A stretch of DNA of 64,000 nucleotides, taken from Caprella mutica. Taxonomy: Eukaryota > Arthropoda > Malacostraca > Amphipoda > Caprellidae. Both the position numbers and the translations under genes were made by a program. Numbering within the stretch: the first letter of the stretch is position 1; the number at the start of each line of letters is the position of its first letter. The notes below the pieces were generated by a model, which was not told where the DNA came from, did not search any database, and saw only the letters and a program-made list of their open reading frames with translations. Shown piece by piece: positions 12,557 through 25,146 of this stretch. The stretch lies in the NCBI GenBank assembly GCA_947561585.1, contig CANNZV010001059.1:62001-126000 (forward strand). The letters run 5' to 3'.

Positions 12557-13207
12557 GACAAACGATTCCAGGACAGAAACACCCGTGTAAAAAGCCCCCC
12601 CCCCTACCCCCAAGGTTAAAAAACCCTGCGCAAAAAAGTCACCAAGACTAAAGCCCTTCCGTGCAATAAACCCACTGGACTAAAACTGCACAAGTAAAAT
12701 AACCCAAGTTCAAAGAAAAAATCCAGGTCGATGTTAATAGCCTTATTTACTTTTATTAATATATTTAACATCATTCAATGCAAACCAAAAATTATTACAC
12801 TTTCACCGAAAATGTGTAAAATCTTTAGCAGAATAAGGTATCCCTATTTTATTGTAAAAAAAAGTAAAACATACATTTTGTCGCTATCAAACCTGGCCGG
12901 GGAGAGCAAACAACCCCCGATCCCCACAAACAGATCGCTAACCTGAATATAGGTGAGCTATTTCTCTTAATATTTAAGACATGTGTTAATATTCATTGAA
13001 TAATATTGAATATATCGATATAAGTGAATAAGGTTATTCATATCAACCGGGTTTTCTTTACTTAGGGGATTTTTGTCCTGGGGTATTTGACCATGGGGTT
13101 ATAGCACGGGTATTTTTTTCTGGGGGGCTTTTTGCACGGGGGGTTTTTGACCATGTTTTTTATGCAGGGAGAGGGGGGTTTGTACTGTCACCGAGACAAA
13201 CGTTTGA
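12557..13207. mobile_element. C/G-rich foldback-type element (~650 bp)
   Basis: The left third (12557-12720) holds phrases ending in C-runs (AAAAAGCCCCC, AAACCC, AAGCCC, ACAAGTAAAATAACCC). The right third (13050-13207) holds the inverted equivalents (GGGGATTTTTG, GGGGTATTTGACCATGGGG, GGGGGGCTTTTTGCACGGG). The outer edges are imperfect inverted repeats (GACAAACG...GGACAG at 12557 against CTGTCACCGAGACAAACG at 13186). The middle is AT-rich and without a gene. Same architecture as 55779-56716. Confidence 0.55.
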
Positions 13208-14576
13208 ATAACACTATACTCTTCATGCATCCCATTTTTATAATTCATAATCGCTCTCTAATGTTTCCTCACTTCTTAATAAAAGTAAACCAAAATCAAA
13301 GTGAAAATTGTACCCCGTTTCCTCTATTCGAGGGGAGGGAGGGAATCCACCTCACTTGGCATGTATGAAATATTAAAATAGAGTAACAGGGACGGGGTGA
13401 ACTTTCAGTTCAAATGATTTCGCTCATTCATTGGATGGAAGACTAGTGTTTCAGTACAATTATTAAAATTATTCAAATAAATTGAAACCTTTGCATTAAA
13501 TATAAAGGTGCTCGTTAATCATTTATCATGTGGCTTTATAAAGTTGAATTCATTTAAAACTCATAACACATTATTTATATTTATACTTAATTGAATTTAT
13601 ATTTTTTTTTTTACAATATAAATTTAGTTCATCTGCACATCTTGGTAATGCAAGGTTAACTGTTTTAAATACGAATTAATTAGAGTTAATAGTATAATTG
13701 GTAGATAGATCCTTTACTCACTATGTCCAATCTGAATAAGGAAATTTCTCAAAATATTAAATAGTGAAAAGAAAATAGAAATAAAGAGTTTATAAAGCCT
13801 TTTTAGAATTTTACTCAATATTTTTCACATTTTGTAAAGGATCTAACTACAATTTAGAACCTTTACTCACGCTAAATGAAACTCAACTTTTCACTAGGAA
13901 GTAATATATTAATCTAAAGACCCTTTAATCACTCATGTTGGAAATATCCATTTCCTTATATTTCCTTCTGTTATTACACCTAAACTTTTTTTGATATATA
14001 ACTCTTATAAGTAAATTTTATACGACTATTTGGTAACTGCATTCAAACATATAGATTTCTGGTTCAAAATAGATGTTAACCAAGATTTGACCCATGAGAA
14101 TATTCTCCATCTCATTTGAATCCACATTAGCTCATTGTTTTTTCCTGAAAAAATGAAATATGTGAGAAAGCATGACCGGTAAATAATTGTTCTTCCCCTG
14201 TTTGATTTTCATAAGATTTTTATTATCTAATGGATGAAGAATGGAGTAATAATATTATTCAAGATTAATTTCTTGAAAAATTGTAATTAGAATTTAGTTT
14301 ATTATCATTATAGATATAGTTACCTACGAATCGTTCATTAATATGAATTAATTCAATAGCAATTGCGTTATTTTTTAACTCTGTTTTAAAATATTTACCA
14401 ATTAAAATTAAGCAAAATTAGCTTATGCATATTATGTTAACATCAACTTTAAATTCACTCTAATATCTCAATAAGCCAAATTAGCTTAGGCATTTTATTC
14501 AGCATCAACTTTCTTCTCACTCTTGGATCTATCACTTTCGTAATGTTTAGAATGGACTAAAATAACTCTCAATATG
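13208..14576. other. AT-rich non-coding stretch
   Basis: Nothing recognised. The base composition is strongly AT, with stops in all frames. Confidence 0.5.
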
Positions 14577-14768
14577 AAACGGTCAAGCGTTTCGTAAAAG
14601 ATCTTTAAATAGAGACAAGTAATTGCATCATACAATATATTGATATACTTATGTGTTTCAAGAGGTCACATAAAAAAACTTTCAAAACACATAAGTATAT
14701 CAATATTATAGTATGATTCAATTAAGTGGTTAGGTTTTGAGACCTTACACGAAACGATTGGACGTCTC
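14577..14768. mobile_element. Hairpin-type MITE (~190 bp)
   Basis: Almost the whole segment is self-complementary. The inner arms are a perfect stem of about 20 bp (TTGATATACTTATGTGTTT at 14640-14658 with its complement at 14684-14703) around a ~25-nt loop. The outer arms are imperfect (CGTTTCGTAAAAGATCT at 14588 against a complement at 14740-14757). No coding capacity. This is the structure expected of a MITE. Confidence 0.6.
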
Positions 14769-15570
14769 AGACTAGTTATGACGGATTTTTGTAGTTTGGC
14801 AATATACACTATACAGGGTGTAATATCGTAGTGTTTAATATCTTCATTAATATTGGTTAGTGTCAGACTATCTGTCTCCTACCAATTTAGGTAAGTTAGC
14901 CACTCACTCCTATTGAACAAGTGAAAACCTCATAAAAAGAGTGAAGCAAAGAGTTTAAAGTTAAAGGAGTTAAAGACGAAAAATAATTAATTTTAGACCT
15001 ATTCTACAATTTTCAATTAGGATAGGGAGAGACAGTGTGACATATTCTGTAAATCATTCAGATTATTTAACCAAGCAATATATATCAAAGTGTGATAATT
15101 CATCTAAATTTGTTTTTTCCGTTATCGGTCATTATGCGTAATATTTAATAATCTGCAGTTTAAATTTATCCTATTTGGATAATCAGTAAAAGGAATGATG
15201 TGAAGTAGAAATCTAATAAAATGCACACATATATAGTTTCTCTGATTCTTTTAAGTAACTCTCATTTTATGGCTCGCTCCATAAAGCTTGAAACTGTAAA
15301 GCGACTTCGATGTTCCAGTCATTTCTGATAGCCATTGCAGTGATGAAATCAAACGAACCAGAAGAAGATATTTGAAAGCTGTGTATGGCAGAGCAAAAGA
15401 TTGCATATCGTCCATTGGAAGAGATTCCCTATGAAATCAATTTCAGTAATGGAGATCCTAATTTTTCTATACGTGTCAAAGAATCTAGAATGCAGGAAGT
15501 CATTTCATGTTATATTATATGGGTTACTTAAGTTTAACCATTGCAACGTTATTTTTATAATAACAAAATG
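14769..15570. other. AT-rich non-coding stretch
   Basis: Nothing could be supported. A short frame at 15401-15595 has no recognisable features and ends inside the next element. Confidence 0.5.
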
Positions 15571-17098
15571 TACACACAGAGAACGGTTTTGTTAAATTTA
15601 CAAAACGTATTTTGTCGATAACATTTGGTTATGGTAATCGGAAAATTTTGTTATATTAACCATCAATTGAGTTAAATGAGCAATAAAATATTGTTCAAAG
15701 ATTTCTTCACTACAACAAAATATTTCTTTAAGTTAACAGTACAATTTTTGTAATGGAATATTGTTAAGGTTACTGAAAAAGTTTTGTTCATATTAACTTA
15801 AATATTGCTATGATAACAATATAATATTGTTAAATGTTTTTTTATTTATAACAAAATGTTTTTGTAGTAGTAACTTGAAAAATTTAGTTAAAATATAACA
15901 TTGTTGTTTAACAAAATACCTTTGTCTTTATAAATAATAATTTTGCTACAATAATATTATATTTTTGTTGATATATTTTTTACTATTAACAATATTATAT
16001 TGTCATTAGTAATAATTATCTGCCATTTCTTTTTGTTATTAGGCTTCATATAAATTTTTAGTTACCACAATATGTATTCATTGTTCGTACAGAATCAATA
16101 TATATATAAATTTATACGTATTTCTTGAGTGCTATTTTGCATCGATATTCCCACGTATGTCCCACGCGTGATGTCCCTCGTTTGTTTTACGCGGGAAATA
16201 GTTATGCATTGAGTCTTGGGGCAAATCTTAATGGTAAAAATATTGATACATATTACAGCAAGTTCATTCTGAAGCCTTTTTTACGTATCATAACTACGTA
16301 AGTAATGATACACATTATGTAGGTATCTATGTAGGTATTGATTAATAAAACCTAGTAAGAAACTAGGTAGGTTACCGTAGGTAGGTGGGAATTGATAAAT
16401 ATTAATAGATAGCTATTTTAAAAATATTCAATTAAAATTTTCTATTACTTGTCATTATAAAAAAGAAAAGATACGGTATCAATTGAATATTAAATAATAT
16501 TTATCTATAATTTCTTTAAATGGCTTGCATGTTTTCATATTGGTTATAGTTCATTCCAATCCTACTTCTACCATGTCCAGGATGGCTGAGAGGTTAGCGC
16601 CGCAGACTTGAGATTGGAGATCGTCGGTTCGAGTTCTGAATGTACCATTTCATTTATATGTTCATTTATTCCCATTTAATTTGTGTATAACAACATGTAA
16701 CATTAATCTAATTGATATGCAGCCAAATTTACATATACACCATATGCAATAATATAAGAAATACTAATTAAAACAGCATAATTTATTTTATCAGTTAAAA
16801 TAACAAGATGGTTTTGTTGCTACAAAAAATTATTTGAGTTACTTTAAATATACTTTTTGTTGACATAACAAAATACATTTTTTGAAGTAACAGTATTGTA
16901 ATGTTACTATAACTAATAAGCTCTAGTTACTGTTACCTTAAAAAATTTAGTGTAACTATAACAAAAAAACCTTAACAAAAATATATATTTACTGTAACAA
17001 AATTATTTTGATGGCTCATAGCAGACTAACTTATTTTGTTGATACAACCAAAAACCTACTTTTTTTTGTTGTATCAACAAAACCGTTCTCTGTGTGTA
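15571..17098. mobile_element. TIR element with AACAAAATATTTTGTT subterminal repeats
   Basis: Terminal inverted repeats of 22-23 bp match perfectly (CACACAGAGAACGGTTTTG at 15573 and its complement ending at 17096), bounded by TA on both sides. About 450 bases on the left and 300 on the right are filled with loosely repeated, often palindromic phrases such as AACAAAATATT and TTTTGTTA. The centre (about 16030-16770) is different in composition and contains a tRNA-like segment. No transposase is encoded. The TA flanks would fit a Tc1/mariner-like insertion but cannot prove it. Confidence 0.65.
16576..16645 (+). pseudogene. tRNA-like sequence (Ser/Leu type), degenerate or SINE head
   Basis: GATGGCTGAGAGGTTAGCGC matches the class II tRNA D-arm/A box. 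GGTTCGAGTTC, 35 bases later, matches the B box. CTTGAGA sits at the anticodon loop position and would give a Ser-type UGA anticodon. The acceptor, anticodon and T stems pair poorly, so this is more likely a tRNA relic or the head of a SINE than a working tRNA. Confidence 0.35.
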
Positions 17099-17632
17099 TA
17101 TTCATATTTGGTTTTGAAGGGAATTAGACTCCGAATTATTTAAGAAGGGAGAGGGAATGCTAGTAATATCATGCATTTGTTAATAACTTAATTAGTGTTT
17201 TTTTTATTGATTTTGCATATTTAATTATGTGATATGCTTATGATCAGAGTCGGCCAAACTTATGTTAACCAATAAAAACCCTATTTTCTTCCACGTAATA
17301 TTTCATAATATTAAGTATTGAATGTTTATCTAAAAGCTAACTAACTATTCCACTTACTGTATGTAGCAGAAATTTATTAGCAGAGAAAAATCATAAGAGT
17401 AGCTCATTCATTTCAATTTATAATGTGATAATTCTTAAATGAAACCCAATAGGAGAATACAAATATTTTAATTGTTATATAAGATTAGAAAATAATAGTT
17501 AGTGTTTGAGGCATTGATTCTAGAATTCTGGAGATTTCCAATTTACTTTATGAGATGAAAGAGAGAATGTTCATTGACAGTTATCAATTAGCTGAACTTC
17601 TTCAAACAGTTTGTAATGAAAAGTTTATAAGT
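17099..17632. other. AT-rich non-coding stretch
   Basis: Nothing recognised. Confidence 0.5.
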
Positions 17633-17996
17633 TCCCTTTCACACTTGCGTTTCTCAACGCCGCGTTAGAAATACTGCTCATGGCAAAAAGTATAGCTGCA
17701 ATTGATTTTAACGGAGCCCTTCACACTTGCGTCAGAAAAAATGCAGCAATTTTTCTAATGCAACATAGCTCAGTCCCCTGCTAAAATACGAGCAGAATTT
17801 CTAACGCTAGAGCTTTAGCAGGATACAAATGTCTATTGTACCGTTCACTTGCGTTTTCTTCACTGCTGAGATTTCATACATGCACAAAATTTTTGATGAA
17901 AATAAGACGAAAAATAGAAAATATATATCTACAATGGTTATCATTTTCTACCCACATAACAAGGGCCCCTGGCAATTGTGATAGAGTTGTAAAAGT

Positions 17997-18134
17997 TAGG
18001 TAAGTTATGAATTATCAGACAGTTACACATATTCGATCATAGAAGAAAAAGTATATAAGTAATATGACATTTTAACTCGTTATTTGTTGAAGATCGAAAA
18101 TGTGAAACTGTTCGATAATTCAGAACATACCCTA
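17997..18134. mobile_element. MITE of the TAGGGTAAGTTACGAATTATC family (copy A)
   Basis: It starts TAGGTAAGTTATGAATTATC and ends with the complementary ...GATAATTCAGAACATACCCTA. The ~45-bp inverted repeats cover nearly the whole 138-bp element. Same family as 41234-41724, 41331-41526 and 43920-44104. Confidence 0.65.
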
Positions 18135-18170
18135 TTATGCCAAATTACTTTTTTCCATATCATGACAAGA

Positions 18171-18385
18171 GAAAATGATAACCAGAGGAAATGATAATCA
18201 GAGAAAATGATAAACAGAGAAAATGATAAACAGAGAAAATGATTATCAGAGAAAATGATAATCAGAGAAAATGATAACTAGAGGAAATGATAACCAGAGA
18301 AAATGATAACCAGAGGAAATGATAACCAGAGGAAATGATAACCAACGAAAATGATAACCAACGAAAATGATAACCAAATAATAAC
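18171..18385 (+). repeat. 16-bp minisatellite AGAGAAAATGATAAMC
   Basis: About 13 imperfect tandem copies of AGAGAAAATGATAACC with variants. A minus-strand frame across it (18278-18466) is a by-product of the repeat, not a gene. Confidence 0.85.
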
Positions 18386-18470
18386 AAGGAAAAAATTGAT
18401 TAGATGAGCCTTTTTCCTAAAGCGGCGTTGCATAAAGGCAAGTGTGAAGACATACCAAAAGAGCAATATT

Positions 18471-18506
18471 CTTCTAACGCGGCGTTGAGAAACGCCGCGT
18501 TAGAAG
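18471..18506. repeat. Perfect 16-bp hairpin with GAGA loop
   Basis: CTTCTAACGCGGCGTT, then GAGA, then the exact complement AACGCCGCGTTAGAAG. Its GC content stands out from the surroundings. The arm sequence is the same TIR motif as at 17650-17671, so it may be two element ends joined head to head. Confidence 0.8.
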
Positions 18507-18515
18507 AGCTGTTAG

Positions 18516-19443
18516 TACAATTATTATTACTAGTTCAGTACCTGTTATTAAATTTAAATTATATTCGAATGCAAGAATGTATTACGGATAAACAAAAAAA
18601 TTATCTCTCAAAAGCCAAAACATATTTTTTTTTAATAATTAGTGTCAATTTTATTGTAGCGCGTGGCCACGTAGTCATGATACCTGTACAAATGATTTGT
18701 TTTTCCTTTTAATATGTGTTTCTTGATAAAAGTGTGACACACGGACGGACGGGGCTCTCATTATAGCATAGATAAGCAATATTGTAGAAACTTTAATATT
18801 CACTGTTTAATTCAATTACTATAGAGAAAAGTATTATTATAACCAGGGTATTAGGTATGAAAATAGCGTAGTGAGTTTTATGTTACATTGTGACAGTTTA
18901 TGTTTTAATCATTGAAATAATATATATTTAATAATTTGTATTAGTTAAGGAGTTAAAAGTATTTATGACGCCCAAAATAGGAGTTCCATCTCCATATTCG
19001 AGGTAATTGGATTAAAAATAAGCATTCTTAAAACTTGAACTAATCATGGATTACTGTTGAAATAAATGATTGTATTAAACATGATTGTATTGAACGAATT
19101 TCATTCAAATCAATTTTTTTCCTGATTTAGTGCGATCACTTACATGATAATGCTATCTCGTCACTTCTTATGAGAGAAAAATCAATTGTGACTTCCATTC
19201 CGGCAATGGTCAGCGCCACTGAAACGCGCTCTTCGATAAGCTTTGCTTATTGCCTGAAGAGGAACTCTAAGGGACATATTTTAACGACATTAAGTACATG
19301 AAATAACTTTGATTTTCAGTTTTTTAATTTCACATTTCCATTAAGATTTGTAATAATTATAAATATTTAAAAATTGATCTGGTTGCAATAAGAAATATCT
19401 GTTACTATTGAAAATATAGGAAATAATAAAACTGTGATAAGAA
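18516..19443. other. Non-coding stretch
   Basis: No gene or repeat was supported. A slightly GC-richer patch at 19195-19275 has no recognisable content. Confidence 0.5.
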
Positions 19444-19448
19444 CTGTG

Positions 19449-21735
19449 ATGCAGTGACTCTTTTCTCTCATATAATTTATCATCACAGTGACTCTTTTCT
19501 CTCATATAATTCATCATCACAGTGACTCTTTTCTCTGATAGTACATCATCACAGTGACTCTTTTCTCTGATAGTACATCATCACTGTGACTCTTTTCTAT
19601 CATATAATCCATCATCGCAGTGACTCTTTTCTCTGATAGTACATCATCACAGTGACCTTTTTCTCTGATAGTACATTTATCACAGTGACTCTTTTCTCTG
19701 ATAGTACATCATCACAGTGACTCTTTTCTCTCATTTAATTCATCATCACAGTGACTCTTTTCTCTGATAGTACATCATCACAGTGACTCTTTTCTCTGAT
19801 AGTAAATCATCACAGTGACTCTTTTCTCTGAAAGTACATCATCACAGTGACTCTTTTCTCTGATAGTACATCATCACAGTGACTCTTTTCTCTCATATGA
19901 TTCATCATCACAGTGACTCTTTTCTCTGATAGTACATCATCACAGTGACTCTTTTCTCTGATAGTACATCATCACAGTGACTCTTTTCACTGATAGTTCA
20001 TCATCACAGTGACTCTTTTCTCTGATAGTACATCATCACAGTGACTGTTTTCTCTGATAGTACATCATCACAGTGACTCTTTTCTCTCATATGATTCATC
20101 ATCACAGTGACTCTTTTCTCTGATAGTACATCATCACAGTGACTCTTTTCTCTCATATAATTCATCATCACAGTGACTCTTTTCTCTGATAGTACATCAT
20201 CACTGTGACTCTTTTCTCTGATAGTAAATCATCACAGTGACCCTTTTCTCTGATAGTACGTCATCACAGTGACTCTTTTCTCTGATAGTACATCATCACA
20301 GTGACTCTTTTCTCTGATAGTACATCATCACAGTGACTCTTTTCTCTGATAGTACATCATCACAGTAACTCTTTTCTTTGATAGTACATCATCACAGTGA
20401 CTCTTTTCTCTGATAGTATATCATCACAGTGACTCTTTTCTTTGATAGTACATCATCAAAGTGATTCTTTTCTCTGATAGTACATCATCACAGTGACTCT
20501 TTTCTCTCATATAATTCATCATCACAGTGACTCTTTTCTCTGATAGTACATCATCACTGTGACTCTTTTCTCTGATAGTAAATCATCACAGTGACCCTTT
20601 TCTCTGATAGTACGTCATCACAGTGACTCTTTTCTCTGATAGTACATCATCACAGTGACTCTTTTCTCTGATAGTACATCATCACAGTGACTCTTTTCTC
20701 TGATAGTACATCATCACAGTAACTCTTTTCTTTGATAGTACATCATCACAGTGACTCTTTTCTCTGATAGTATATCATCACAGTGACTCTTTTCTTTGAT
20801 AGTACATCATCAAAGTGATTCTTTTCTCGGATAGTACATCATCACAGTGACTTTTTTCTTACATAGTACATCATCATAGTGACTCTTTTCTCTGATACTA
20901 CATCATTATAGTGACTACTTTCTGTGATAGTACATCATCACAGTGACTGTTTTATCTGATAGTACATCATCACAGTAACTCTTTTCTCTGATAGAACATC
21001 ATCACAGTGACTGTTTTCTTTGATAGTAGATCATCACAGTGACTCTTTTCTCTGATAGTATATCATCACAGTGACTCTTTTCTTTGATAGTACATCATCA
21101 AAGTGATTCTTTTCTCTGATAGTACATCATCACAGTGACTTTTTTCTTAGATAGTACATCATCATAGTGACTCTTTTCTCTGATACTACATCATTATAGT
21201 GACTACTTTCTGTGATAGTACATCATCACAGTGACTGTTTTCTCTGATAGTACATCATCACAGTAACTCTTTTCTCTGATAGAACATCATCACAGTGACT
21301 GTTTTCTTTGATAGTATATCATCACAGTGACTCTTTTCTCTGATAGTACATCATCACAGTGACTCTTTTCTTTGATAGTACATCATCACAGTGATTCTTT
21401 TCTCTGATAGTACATCATCACAGTGACTTTTTTCTTAGATAGTACATCATCATAGTGACTCTTTTCTCTGATACTACATCATTATAGTGACTACTTTCTG
21501 TGATAGTACATCATCATAGTGACTGTTTTATCTGATAGTACATCATCACAGTGACTCTTTTCTCTGATAGTACATCATCACAGTGACTCTTTTCTCTGAT
21601 AGTACATCATCACAGTGACTGTTTTCTCTGATAGTACATCTTCACAGTAACTCTTTTCTCTGATAGTACATCATCACAGTGACTCTTTTCTCTAATAGTA
21701 CATCATAATAATGACTTATTTCGCTGATAGTACTA
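19449..21735. repeat. 32-bp satellite array with higher-order repeats
   Basis: About 70 tandem copies of a 32-bp unit whose core is CACAGTGACTCTTTTCTCTG followed by ATAGTACATCAT. Variant units (CATATAATT in place of GATAGTACA, TTCTTAGATAG, GATACTACATCATTATAG) recur in a fixed order. The block starting near 20851 repeats at 21139 and 21427, spacing exactly 288 bp (9 units). A block near 20201 repeats at 20555 (354 bp, about 11 units). The unit length is not a multiple of three and contains stops, so it is not coding. Confidence 0.95.
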
Positions 21736-22323
21736 AAGATCGAAATAATGATTATATAGTTTTCCTATCAGCGTGCTGGTGGGAAATCTTTTCACTCCAA
21801 TGGCTTTAATTAGCTCTTTACGCCACAATTCAAATGAGCTAATTTATTTCAAGAGGAAATTTTCTAATCATGTTAGCACTAATAAATCTGAGACAATTTA
21901 TGAAGAATTTACTTATATTAGCGTCATGATATTTGGTGCATTATTGGGAAGTCTACCGAGCGGTAACTTTTAAACTATATGAAGATAGATTGTTGAAAAT
22001 AGGCATTAAATGAATTATATTTAATAGTGTTTGCATCTACAATAAATATAAAATTCCAACTCTATTCATGGTAGAACTACTAAATATAATGAATTTGAAA
22101 CTCATTTAATTTCATTACTTAATCATATAAGGAAATTATAATCCATATAAATTTTCGAGATTTCAATCATTGTTGTTTTAACATATCTTATAGATAATAA
22201 TAATAAATTATTCTCTTCTTTTTAAGATAATTAAATGGGTAATTAGGTATCGAAGACATTTAGTTTAGGTAAATTTAAATTGTCGAAAAATCAGAACATT
22301 ATATTGAAAATGTAAGTAATTAA
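21736..22323. other. AT-rich non-coding stretch
   Basis: Nothing recognised. The frame at 21773-21973 starts at the satellite edge and shows no domain. Confidence 0.5.
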
Positions 22324-22540
22324 TTTAGTAGTGGGTTCAAACTTCAATGTCTGCTTCGGAGCCAGAGTCGAGGATCAATGACCGGAAGGAACAATAATGC
22401 AAGAGATCTCGAAAGAGCAGTCATAGAAGAAAGTGTTTTATCATGCAAAATTATTCATGCACATATGTAATATAGTAACCTTTAACCCAAAAGCGCTACT
22501 CCATAAGTGAAACAATGTAGTCACAAAGAAATTTACCGAG
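22324..22540 (+). repeat. Degenerate copy of the GTCTGCTTCGG dispersed repeat
   Basis: It starts TTTAGTAGTGGGTTCAAAC...TGTCTGCTTCGG and later shows GAAAGAGCAGTCATAGAAG and CTACTCCATAAGTG. The same order of blocks is found in the better-preserved copies at 57863 and 63435 (GTCTG-TTCG, AAGAAGCAGTCAGAAAGG, GCTACTCCGTGA). Heavily diverged. Confidence 0.45.
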
Positions 22541-24306
22541 AAAAAGCAATTGCGCCGCTGCTTCATTGAAGAATGCAAAAGTAAAATGAAAGTGATAGTA
22601 AATGAAAAAAATGGAATTTTAATCGTAGTTGAATATCAAAACACAAGCGTTCTCATCCATAAAATAAAAAGTATCGTTCGAAAAATCCTGAACTTGAAAA
22701 AATTAAAATCACTACATTTTGAGAGTCCCAATTGGGATACTAACTACCCCACTCCTCTATAATTCAAATATCGGGAATATAAAGTTTTCAGTTTCTGGAT
22801 AGATTCATTGCATCGCGTCGAAGAATTTTAACATCAATAGTTTTCTTTGCAACTAACATTTTAAAACTTTTATTTGATGTGTGGCGTGCCACTATCATTA
22901 TAATAACGGAAAATATTACCAACATTGTTCATGTAGGATAAACTAAATTAACCTCACTAAAACTTTTCTCCTTCATATAATTTGGATTGAACTTATTAAA
23001 TCAAAATGATTCATCCGAAAAAATAGAAAATCTTTTAAAGCATTCCAATCTCCAACACCAAGTACTACTCTGATTTTCTCTCACTGTCTTTTGTCTATTC
23101 TTTGTTTGTCGAATCACAGTCTTCAGGCCATGGCTTCCTCTCAATCAGGATCCTAATTGTAATTGCCTGGAAACTTATATGGTTCATTTGAAGTACTGAA
23201 AACTTTCTACCTAATTAGAAAAATACTTTTTTGCAAGAGTTACTAGTGTGTTAATCAATAATTATGATGTTTCGTTTAATTACTCCGCCTTCAATAGTTT
23301 AATGAAAAAAGTTATGTATGTATGTATATTGTATTTATAGCAAAATTTAAAGAAAGATCCTATTTTTGAGCTTACCTTTAAAATGGAACAATAATAGCAA
23401 CATTAAGATTATACTTCGTTTTCTTTCTATTTAGATGCCTTCATCGGTGTAATTGAAATATTTCTCTATAGCTACATGCATCCGATCATTTAATATCAAA
23501 ACAAATCATCTTGGACATCTTTAGCTGTATTTTCAAAACACCTCTGCTTCTAATTGTTATGAAATTAATTTTAAATTACCATGAAAATATTTTGAAGAAC
23601 AATATTGATGAATACATACAGAGTTATTAAAAGTAGATACGTTCCATTTTATGATGGAACTCTGAGAATATTTAGCTGAAGCCTAACTGTTACTGCCCTC
23701 CATTTAATAACTCCAGGTAATGGCACACTTCAGCCTGTGCGACAGGAGCAAACAGCCAATTATAACAAGTTTAGAGTTTCAAGAAGAAGTGGTGTACAGG
23801 GAAGAGATTTTCCGTAGAAAAAATAATTTCTCTATTAACCACTTAGTGTATAAAAAGATGGAGTTAGCATAGCATGGGAAAAAGTCGCGCCATAGACGTA
23901 TCTAAACTACAGTATATAGAATATGTAGTGACAATTGAGACGTTTAGTGTTCGTGACGTCATCACAGCAACACTCTAAATTCAAAATTCTCACTACTAAT
24001 CACTCTATTGTCATTACAATGTATATTTTGTATATTGTGGTCTAAACCAATGGACCATGAATGACACCCTCTCACTACCATCAGTTTAACAGAAAGCACG
24101 GAAAGGAGTGGATGTGCGTTCTGGATTTTGACAACTCTCTCTACCTCATGCAATTCTTGAAACCTTATTTTTTAATGATTAAATAGTTACTTAAATGACG
24201 AATACAGATAATTTCTATGATATTAAAGGTATGATTTGAATACTAACTTTGCTCTGACATCTCACTACAAATATATAATTTTATTACAACAAGATGAACA
24301 AAGAGA
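22541..24306. other. Non-coding stretch with one MITE-end relic
   Basis: No gene was supported. At 23946-23976, AGTGTTCGTGACGTCATCA followed by CAGCAACACTC matches the left end of the small MITE at 40330-40515. No matching right end was found here. The rest shows nothing recognisable. Confidence 0.5.
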
Positions 24307-25105
24307 CCCAGTAAACATTACAATGTTGGGCTAACGTTGGCACAATTCAAAACGAAACTCTGGACCAACGCTGTCATGCCAATCTCGATGTATTTGGCCA
24401 GCAAAGGCCCGATGTTGGCCCATCTCATGGATGTCCACCGGCCCTGAACAGTAAAACCACATATAAACGACTTATTGGTTCTGGCAATACTTAACTTTGC
24501 CGATGCCATTCGTCTACTGCCAGTAGGTACTATTTTCATATAACAGGTGTATTGAATAGATTACGCTATACAGAACACGTGAAGAAAACAGTTACTTCTA
24601 ACAATGTAGTAGCTGTCCTATAGATACATATCGAAGTCAGGAAAAAAATTGAAAAGTTGCGAATTCAAACTCAAATCTAAATAATTTCACTTACGCTATT
24701 TTAACCAAATAATAATATTTATACATATTTAAAATTGAATAGAAAGAATAATTTTCAATGTGAATAATTATTTCAAACGAAAAAATAAAATTTCCTACTA
24801 AATATGTGAGTTAACCAGCGTCCAAGCTAATTTTTATGAATGAAATAATTAAGGTGTTACATCAATAATTGGAGGGATAACAGGCCTATTTATACTAAAT
24901 TGCCAGAAGCGACTAGAATTTTAAATATACTAATTGAGAATATTAAATTTGCTATTCGATGTGATTAAGGGGATGGTTTCCGGTATTTAGGATGTACCAA
25001 TAATACTTGTCCGATTGAGCTGAGATTTTAACATAAGGTGTAAAGTGAAAAGAAATCATATGCTCTCTTTTGAGATTTTTTCATTTTGGGGCCCCCCTCC
25101 CCCGT

Positions 25106-25136
25106 GGGGGTCGAAAAACCTTCTTTTTCGACCCCC
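25106..25136. repeat. G/C-A/T hairpin in Kolobok 3' region
   Basis: GGGGGTCGAAAAA, a CCTTC loop, then the exact complement TTTTTCGACCCCC: a perfect 13-bp stem next to runs of C (25094-25103, 25132-25142). Confidence 0.8.
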
Positions 25137-25146
25137 CCCCCCCGGG

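Larger units (their letters stand above)
17633..18515. mobile_element. Composite of nested small TIR elements (TTCACACTTGCG ends)
   Basis: The left edge CCCTTTCACACTTGCG...AACGCCGCGTTAGAA (17633-17671) is mirrored by a complement at about 18412-18453. Further TTCACACTTGCG-type starts at 17717 and 17846 suggest repeated insertion of one family into itself. TIRs of this type are common on Harbinger-like MITEs, but that is only a guess. The interior holds a separate 138-bp MITE (17997-18134) and a 16-bp minisatellite (18171-18385). The right edge holds a perfect hairpin (18471-18506). No gene is encoded. Confidence 0.5.

Noticed and set aside
18278..18466. 62-residue minus-strand frame with VIIFVGYHFL repeats
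   Set aside because: A by-product of the 16-bp minisatellite and adjoining TIR; the hydrophobic look comes from the repeat.
19449..21735. Regular direct repeats that could suggest a CRISPR array
   Set aside because: The whole 32-bp unit repeats with no unique spacers, there are no cas genes, and the window is eukaryotic. It is a satellite.
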